Below, in pieces: positions 57,533 to 64,000 of a stretch of 64,000 nucleotides of DNA. Below the pieces are notes generated by a model. It did no database searches, was not told where the DNA came from, and worked only from the letters and a program-made list of their open reading frames with translations. The stretch comes from Gautieria morchelliformis (lineage: Eukaryota; Basidiomycota; Agaricomycetes; Gomphales; Gomphaceae). A program made the position numbers and the translations under genes. Numbering within the stretch: the stretch's first letter is position 1; each line of letters begins with the position of its first letter. The stretch lies in the NCBI GenBank assembly GCA_015179125.1, contig WHVA01000145.1, positions 124,001-188,000 on the forward strand, read 5' to 3'.

Positions 57533-57956
57533 TGTAAGGGCAACCCTAGCTGGTGGAGATCACACTACCACACAACTGACAAGGGGAAATCCAAAGAGAA
57601 AAGTCTAAGGACCCCCAATGTCAGCGAGCCCATATTATACTACGCTCTGCAGCCAGGGACAACACTTGGCACTCACCATCGACCCTGCATCCCCCTGACC
57701 CCCGCGACCCTTGATCAACCCTTGATGCCACCTATTATGTCAGTCGCTTGACTTCCAACACTGTTCCGAGAGCGGAAGTCGGAAATTGAAGTGGAACTGG
57801 CAAAGTGAACAGAACTGGTGGAAGTTCTCCCAGAAGCAGAATCATTTCCAAAAGCGGAGTCGGAGATGGAATCGTAACCAGAAGCGGAGTCAGAAATGGA
57901 GTCGGAACTGGGTGTGGTATCGGAACTGGAAATGGAAAACAGGGTGTCCCCTGACA
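57533..57956 (-). repeat. 5' LTR of the Gypsy element
   Basis: 424 bp, rich in short CGGAA/GGAAC words that encode Ser-Asp strings on the minus strand. Nearly the same as 44943-45380, the differences being mainly transitions and one block of about 14 bp. Confidence 0.9.
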
Positions 57957-57961
57957 GTGAC

Positions 57962-58371
57962 CTTGAGGCCTGCCTCGGTGAGTTCATGTGCAAGGTGTCT
58001 CACAGCAGCGATCCAGGCATGCATCATTTGCATGTCATCCTTTCTCATTGAGAGGAAGCGTCATCATAGTGACAGATGTGTCGCAAAACCGCAGGCTCAG
58101 TGAACCTTCTCAAGGTTTTCCCAAATATCTTTTGGATCATTGAAGCACATGTGTGGGGTTCGACTGGAAGGATTATCTCTGCATGTGCTAACCTCTGCTT
58201 TTTTATCCATGCCTTAACAGTCTTTGAGGATGTAGATCCAGCGGGCCTCTCCTCTGTGCCATCCACAACATCCCATAAGTCCTTTGTAGTCAGGTAGGCC
58301 TCCATCTGATACTTCCAGTCAATATAGTGCGAGTCCAAGAATTTCAAGAATAGTGAGTCGCCAGCGGGCAT
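57962..58371 (-). pseudogene. Copia-type gag, N-terminal part (UBN2-like)
   Basis: Start 58371 (MPAGDSLFLKFLDSHYIDWKYQ...AYLTTKDLW), then a two-base insertion and a frame change. The continuing frame reads NDPKDIWENLEKVH, then stops at positions where family members have Arg, then MRKDDMQMMHAW and HELTEAGLKV up to the Gypsy insertion. Gag of this type coats the element RNA in virus-like particles. It is dead. Confidence 0.75.
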
Positions 58372-58510
58372 GGTGAAGAATTCGATTCAGCCTGTAGTTG
58401 ATACAGGGCTTTTATGGTGCAACGGGAGATACCCTCTCAACCCCAACAAACAACAGGGGAGCATGTCTTACAATCCCAAGGGGCCTATTGTTTAACTAAA
58501 GCGAATGGGT

Positions 58511-58523
58511 GGGGCCCATAACC
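58511..58523 (-). promoter_or_regulatory. Putative primer-binding site of the Copia element
   Basis: GGTTATGGGCCCC immediately follows the 5' LTR end (CTCTACA) on the minus strand. It is complementary to GGGGCCCATAACC, the kind of sequence expected around the anticodon (CAT) of initiator tRNA-Met, as in Copia-type half-tRNA priming. Confidence 0.6.
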
Positions 58524-58622
58524 TGTAGAGATTCGAGGTGGGTCGCAGTAGGGACAAAAACGGCAGCATATTACTAAGCAACTGTAAATAGCCTAACTAA
58601 CGAGATTATACTAACTCCAACA

Positions 58623-58840
58623 CACTTGAAGATTGAAGATAAACCATGACTGTGGACTCGGACACGCCGCGGGCATAGGAACTTTACTTTGGCACGACGT
58701 CTGCAGATACTGGTGTGCGTCGAGAATGTACGGTGCTCTGAGGTCAGCGTGTGGGTATCTTGCAGACAGCCAGACACATGGTGAGCCTATCAGCAGAGAA
58801 GTAAGATGTGAGGTCACCAAATTGAAACCTGTTCACAACT
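58623..58840 (+). repeat. Block F, last part, right of the Copia insertion
   Basis: Continues 44377 after removal of the Copia element: CTTGAAGATTGAAGATAAACC matches the complement of 10865-10885. Similarity fades near 58800. Confidence 0.7.
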
Positions 58841-59745
58841 GAAGCATATGAGAAGATGGCATTGAATTAGTGTCAGGATGACATACTTTATGCGAGGGAT
58901 TCGGCGTAATGATCTCTAGCAGACATTTAGCAGGCAGACCCCATTCACTAGTACTGTATTTCTTACCTGCAGCAAAGAAACTTGATGGGTGGAATGGCTC
59001 AGAATTTTCATAGTCAACGTATTGATCAACTTACGGTACAAATCCTAGACCAAAGCATCATGCTCCCAAATGTATGTATTTTCCAAGAGACCTTTCTCCG
59101 CTATTTCAGAAGTTGAGACCACTGTGTGGAAAGCTTCGACATAGCTAGAGAAACGCACTGCCATACATGTCTAAGCTAGTTTCCCAATCCCAGTCTCAGC
59201 GCAACACTAATTAGACTATGACAGATGCACAGGTACATACCTCCTGGCTTAACGTTATGAGACAGTCAAACACAAGCAACACTGCGGCTACCACTATTGA
59301 ATTAAATGGCATGCATTCATGCGTGAATAATGAAGCATTACAAGTCTCAACAATATAGATTCGTACTGGAGGTGTAATTTGTGGTAAGACATTCTGATAA
59401 AGCAGTGATCAGGATACTGAATTCTTGAGCCAAGGGGTTAGACATGTTGGAGCACTTGATGAAGGGAATGAACAAACGCTTGCTCAGCTTGATGCTATAT
59501 ATTCCAGTCTAGTTTCCAGAGAAAGATCTGGATAAGGCTCAGTAGAGTTGCCATTCCAGCTCACATGTCGATCAGCCAACAAGTATTCTCAGATCTCCAG
59601 TCCACCAATCAGATTTGTCAGCAGGGATCCAACAACCCTGCTTAGTCAGATTGTGCATACATTGAACAAGTGGTGTATATTGAGGCACACTCATTCCTGA
59701 GTGCTTTATCATCCACCCTATCTCTTCAATCTGATATAAAACTCA
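58841..59745. other. About 0.9 kb without recognised feature
   Basis: Average composition, no ORF over 60 codons, no repeat shared with the rest of the window that I could find. Confidence 0.4.
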
Positions 59746-60249
59746 AGACAATCTTCAAGTCGTGATATGGCCGCACTTGACGCCATCGTCACGCGATGCG
59801 TGGCCTGCCGCTGCAGCCTGTACTTCCAGCCCCGCACTCCGACTCAACTGATGACTCAGAGTCGCGATGCATGATGCAGTCCTAGTCTGACGATGGCCGG
59901 GCACGCGGAGTACTGGCATGCATCCACCGGGTGATTCATGTCTCCGCTCCCGTTCCAACATTTGACTTGGGATTGTTTTTCATGTGACGCACATCATTGC
60001 AGCCGCCCTCCGCCCTGCCCACCAGGATCTGGGATCCACACGCAAAACAAATGCCAGGTCTCAGCCGTGCATCATCACTGGCAGTGCGATGCGCATGGTT
60101 GCACGACGGTTCCTATTACAGTACGTCTGTTACCTGTAACAAAACAGATACAGAAATAGTGCGCGCTGTGTCTTCCTTTCATAAATCAGCGTCCGTTTCA
60201 GAGTCTGGCGCCCTGCCAGTGATCCGAGTCAGGAACTCGAATTGCGGGG
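59746..60249 (-). repeat. Block F fragment fused to truncated GGSFP copy 5
   Basis: Matches 10868-11340 (CAATCTTC...GTGATA, GCGCTGTGTCTTCC and others). The junction at about 60250 joins mid-F to mid-GGSFP, so about 1.5 kb of the unit has been deleted. Confidence 0.7.
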
Positions 60250-60610
60250 TCACAGGTGCCGATTCTTCTCGAGCTCGCCCGGGGGGCACGCCTCGCACGG
60301 GCAGCGCGCGTCCTCCGCGGGGAAGGCGCCGGCATCACGGTGGGCGTACGGTGCGTGTCGTGCGAGAAGGAACCGCCGCTCGAGGGACAGGATGGGAAGA
60401 GATTCATGAGCTCGTGGTCGGTGGGCGGGAGCCTGAAAGGCCAGCCGCGGGGTGGGAGGGCGGTGCGGGACGTGAGGGGCGGGAGGGTGGAGCCTAGGGC
60501 GCAGCGAGTGGCATTCGGTACGAGATACGAGGGACTGGGCAACGGGACGTACCATCGGCTGGGTGGGGTTGTGTCTCCAGACTCTGTGTTCGCGGCTGGG
60601 TCTGGGTCAT
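60250..60610 (-). pseudogene. GGSFP family copy 5, 5' part only
   Basis: Start at 60610 (MTQTQPRTQSLETQP), intron with GTACGT donor and CCCTAG acceptor at the same place as copies 3 and 4, then TDHELMNLFPSC, SSGGSFSHDTH, a one-base frameshift, DAGAFPAEDARCPCEAC, GELEKNRHL and a stop at the junction with block F. Divergent from DUF6533 gene C. Confidence 0.6.
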
Positions 60611-62142
60611 GCTGGCGGATGGATGATAGCGATACGTAGTGAAGAAGGCAGCAAACGCGTCATGCAGGATGGACTGCACGTTCATATGCAAAGAGAGATA
60701 CCGTATACTGTTCCTATTGCTGGCCTTATCTACACCCGGCACATACACACACACACACACACCACCGTCCCCTCCAATGGCAGACCGGGTATACGTTCAT
60801 GTCCGTGGGCGGGAGAATGCGGTGGGAGATACGGCTGGGAGGGGAGGCTGCTAGTGTTATGTGAGGGGACGTTTGGAGTAGACGGATAAAATGCGTGGTA
60901 ATGCTGTGAAAGATGAGGGAGTCGACGGTGTGGGCAGAAAGGACGGGGCGACATGTGCGTACCATGCAACGGCGATGTCAGCGCTTGTCCGTGTCCGTGT
61001 CATGCTGCTCGTAACTGCCGGTGTGCATATTCGTCTTTGTTTGGTTCCTGATGTGGCGTGCTCCTTTCGCTCAGAATTATCAGTATCCGGTCGTCAAGTG
61101 TATATGAAACTCGACGGGAATGCGTTGTGTATCTAGATAATGTCGTTTATGTTTGACTCCGGACCCAACCAGGTTAGCTTGTTGCCGGTGTTCCAAGGGA
61201 GCTGACATGATTCACGACAGCTACAAAATTTTCCAATCTGAATTATCGAATGACTGCAAACACATACCAGACGTCCGAGACCATTCATTCTTACTAGGTG
61301 GCACTGTCACCATTCGAATAATATAATACTAAACAAAACGGCTGAAAACGCGTCGCAGCTCACCTCAGTAGCTTCCTGCACTTTTCTGGGCTACCAGGCA
61401 CACCTCTACATCACCGTCACAGCTGATACACCGAATACACAATATTGCGGTTACCATGTCGCTGTTTTCCATGTTGAAATACGGTGGTCTCATCATACGA
61501 CCTCTTCCCACATCGTGCAGGACATGCTGCCAAGACGAGAATCGTCTCGTGTCGCCACATCCCGCAACATAGACAGGGGCTGATACAGCCCCAATATCGC
61601 TATAGAATGAAACCATCTGCATACTCTGGGGATTGAGCTGGATATCTCATACCATCTCGCTTCCTCGTGTTCCATCATGGGTAACACACTGGAGATCCGG
61701 TCATCTTAGTGCACACATTGAGCTTGGTCGCAGTATTTACCTGTGTCGTTATGCTGACACCGCACAATGAGTAGACAATGAGTGCCAAGTGTCCTTACAG
61801 GACAACAAGTTTTAAATGCATTCCGCCCAGGGCAACCGAAGGTAATAACCCACTCCTGACGAGAAGCCAAGCCTCAATGGCTCGCTCGAGCGGCTAACCA
61901 TATATGATGCTCCTTTGTTATATTACTACCTTTAATTCTTTTACATATCATGCTCTTCCATCAGGCCCATCCGTATTGAAAATTGTGCCATGCCTCGGGA
62001 ACTGATGGGATGTGAATATCTGTTGACCTGGCAGCACCCATAGCCAGAATCTTATATATACACCTTGCGCGATCACTCCAACCCCACATCGCTACGCACA
62101 ACTTAGTCCATCATCTGCATTCCAGTTTTTCTGTCTTATATC
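60611..62142. promoter_or_regulatory. Bidirectional spacer of GGSFP copy 5 and DUF6533 gene C
   Basis: About 1.5 kb without a gene, matching 13408-15063. A (CA)n run lies near 60742-60760. TATA-like CTTATATATACACC is near 62049-62063, about 90 bases upstream of the gene C start. Confidence 0.6.
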
Positions 62143-63930
62143 ATGTCTCAGGCGGACCCCTCGGCTGTAATCCAGGTGGCATCAGACACGTACGTTCTTA
62201 CTACATTGAGTGAGATGCAGAAGAACTTACCTGAACTAGGTTTGCGGTCACCTTTACCGTCGTCGCAGCGCTTGGTATGCGTACATGTCCCCTATCTAAT
62301 TCCATGATTTCCATAGCTTGTTATACAGCACTACTCGTCTACGACACTGTTCTCACACTGCCATCGGAGATCAAGCACATTTGGTCCAAGACCGTCAAAA
62401 TCGGCACCATTCTCTATTTACCCACTCGTTACCTGGCCTTGTGTTTGCTTCTTGTTGATGCATATCTCAGTTTCTCTAACATATCCCTTGAGGTATATTA
62501 CTTTTATGGTTCTCATATGTAACACCTTACTGATTGGAACAAGTATCTAGTATGATTTGCATTCTTTATGAAGAACCTAGAGACACATATATTCATAGGA
62601 AATGTACTACTATAAGCCACTTAGTTGGTGTTTTACAGGTTACTTTGCTGATTGGCATACAGGGTGAGTGATTATACCCATATATTTCTCAGGCAGAAGT
62701 ACCGACACATTTCATTATCTAGGCCTTCTGCTAGCTCGCACTTATGCTGTTTCCCTTCCGAATCAAAGAGCATTGGGTGTCCTTGGGCTGCTTATTCTTG
62801 GTGCTATTATCGTTCAAGTGGTATGTCCCTGTGCAGCCTTGGTATAAATAGCATAAATTCATTTCACTGGATATAGTACCAGTCTGTTTTGGACAACTGC
62901 AATATCGCTAGTTCACACACTAATACAATAAATTTGTCAGTATTGACTAGGACTTTCTGGTTAGATTTATACTAACAAATTCTTCAGGTGTAAGATCTAG
63001 TGGTCTGTATTTGTCCAATTTGTCTCTGAATACCTTCAACAGTGGCCACCATCAATAATGTTATTGTAATCCTTTTCGACACTGGAGTTGTGATAGCAAC
63101 CATTCAGAGCTCAATTGAAACCTTAAAGCTTTGGCGGAAAGGTGAAATTTTGGATAAGAAATCACTCATTACTTTACTGATATACCAAGGTGAGTTTATA
63201 CTACATTGCTTATATGTGTGGACATATCACTAATCTATAGGGAAGGGCTTCTCAGATATGGGTATGGAATATTATTTCTATGATATTTCATATATCTAAT
63301 TCATATCCAGATTTGTGCTTACAATTACTTTGGCTGCTACTATCACAGCAAAGGTATGCTTACTTTAAAACTGTTGAGCTTCAGAGTTTACTTGGTGTTC
63401 TCACAATTCAGGTGTTCAGGGTATGTAAGGTCTTGATCATGATAATAAAGTGACTAATATCAGCGCCTCATGGTATGAAGCCAAGCCTGTCTGCATTCTT
63501 AGGCCTTCTTCAGAACAGGTATATTCTCAGCAAGTTAAGAAGAAAGACATGGTTGTACTGACAGTGCACATACAGCTTGTCAATAATTATTGTCTGCAGG
63601 TTCCATCTAACTTTCCATGAGAGACACAGTCAACATCACAACCCTTCAATACCCTCTCTTTCATTCTCCAGCTTCCAAGCAGCCAGACAAAGTGTCCACA
63701 ATGCCATAGTGGCTGAATTTGGGAACCCATGCTTGAGCCAGGCACTTGACACTGAGACCATGGAGGATAACATAGCTGATCAGGAAGGCCAGCAGTCTCC
63801 TGAAGAAGCTGGGTCAGCTGGGATAGAGTTGGATGAGTTTCCTTGGGCGACTGGATATCCTGAAGATGTAGAAATGGCTGGGCCAAGCGTCACGAGTGAG
63901 CAGTTGGCATCTCCTTCAGGCACTGGTTAA
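62143..63930 (+). CDS. DUF6533 transmembrane protein, gene C (intron-rich)
   Basis: Exon 1 62143-62189 (MSQADPSAVIQ...), intron 62190-62239, exon 2 62240-62274 (FAVTFTVVAAL), and exon 3 from 62317 after CCATAG (ACYTALLVYDTVLTLPSEIKHIW, then GTILYLPTRYL). Later exons carry a YHLGLLLARTYA-like helix and QRALGVLGLL (about 62697-62822), VILFDTGVVIAT (about 63065-63100) and RFHLTFHERH. The tail GIELDEFPWATGYPEDVEM ends with TAA at 63930. The splice sites of the first three exons are all intact, and this is the most complete of the three copies. Unknown function; the acidic tail is probably cytoplasmic. Middle exon borders are approximate. Confidence 0.7.
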
Positions 63931-64000
63931 TGGTTTGGTAGGATATGGAAGAACAGCAGAGGCGGCATCCAAGCTAATGCATCATAGCCATGATTCCAAT

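Larger units (their letters stand above)
44943..57956 (-). mobile_element. Ty3/Gypsy retrotransposon (chromovirus type), about 5.9 kb plus nested insertions
   Basis: LTRs 44943-45380 (3') and 57533-57956 (5'), TGTCAGGGG...TTACA on the minus strand, flanked by GTGAT and GTGAC, a 5-bp duplication with one transition. A polypurine tract AGAGGGGGGTGA lies at 45381-45392. Order: gag with zinc knuckle, protease, RT, RNase H, integrase, chromodomain. Removing the 4.7-kb, 1.4-kb and 1.0-kb insertions leaves 5946 bp, normal for the group. All coding parts carry lesions. Confidence 0.93.
44378..58622 (-). mobile_element. Gag-only Copia-type LTR element, about 1.23 kb without nested DNA
   Basis: 99-bp LTRs at 44378-44476 and 58524-58622 (minus strand TGTTGGAGTT...CTCTACA). 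The flanks are GACTC and CACTT, degenerate copies of the empty-site word AACTC near 10880. Just inside the 5' LTR, the minus strand reads GGTTATGGGCCCC (58511-58523), which fits the anticodon-stem half of initiator tRNA-Met used as primer by Copia-type elements. A purine tract AAGAGGGTA precedes the 3' LTR. Only gag is present; protease, integrase and RT are absent. A 13-kb Gypsy element is nested in gag. Confidence 0.8.

Noticed and set aside
1..64000. Giant Starship-type cargo element
   Set aside because: No YR (DUF3435) captain gene is visible, and those elements are known from Pezizomycotina, whereas this window is basidiomycete-like.
1..64000. CRISPR array, operons or bacterial origin
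   Set aside because: No regular spacer-repeat array. Genes have short spliceosomal introns and eukaryotic transposon families dominate.

Overview
The window looks like a repeat-rich, probably heterochromatic or subtelomeric region of a basidiomycete fungus, most likely an agaricomycete. The evidence is short (about 50-80 nt) GT-AG introns, fragments of the fungal Plavaka and KDZ transposase families, Ty3/Gypsy elements with a chromodomain, gag of a Ty1/Copia element, and membrane proteins of the basidiomycete DUF6533 family. I cannot name the species. No rRNA, tRNA or CRISPR was recognised.

The backbone is a duplicated host unit of roughly 7 kb, present several times in both orientations. 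One unit reads: DUF6533 seven-helix-type gene <- about 1.2-1.6 kb intergenic -> an unrecognised GC-rich gene (called GGSFP here, after a conserved motif) -> about 1.7 kb of non-coding sequence (called block F). DUF6533 copies lie at 15064-16843 (+), 34777-36540 (-) and 62143-63930 (+). GGSFP copies lie at about 5120-5875 (-), 12170-13407 (-), 31978-33271 (+), 37824-38976 (+) and 60250-60610 (-). All GGSFP copies carry breaks, but the copies share an intron position, a Cys-rich centre and, where the 3' end survives, a C-terminus ending LVPVRWH.

Mobile elements have been layered on this backbone, and paralogous empty sites inside the window show where several of them entered. From left to right: a non-autonomous LTR element (327-2418); an LTR-like repeat feeding a duplicated C2H2 zinc-finger exon (3131-4600); a truncated Plavaka transposase split by a 1.45-kb solo LTR (6019-10040), with two adjacent 232-bp solo LTRs beside it; an accessory segment (17.9-29.3 kb) with a fragmented unknown gene split by a second 1.5-kb solo LTR, and a KDZ transposase pseudogene split by a 1.0-kb LTR-like repeat; and a second zinc-finger fragment (30.2-30.9 kb). 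At 39.9-58.6 kb three elements sit in one copy of block F: a 3.2-kb Tc1/mariner-like transposon with a TA target duplication, a 0.67-kb MITE-like element, and a gag-only Copia element. The Copia element contains a complete but decayed Gypsy element, which in turn holds a Plavaka/CACTA-type element, a solo LTR and a further 1-kb insertion. The Plavaka element holds yet another LTR-like repeat.

Most coding remnants of the retroelements are dead, and many of the lesions are CGN-to-TGN or CpG-to-CpA changes, as expected of methylcytosine deamination. The mariner transposase is the best-preserved transposase: four exons whose lengths sum to a multiple of three, with one in-frame TGA. The DUF6533 genes are the best candidates for functional host genes.
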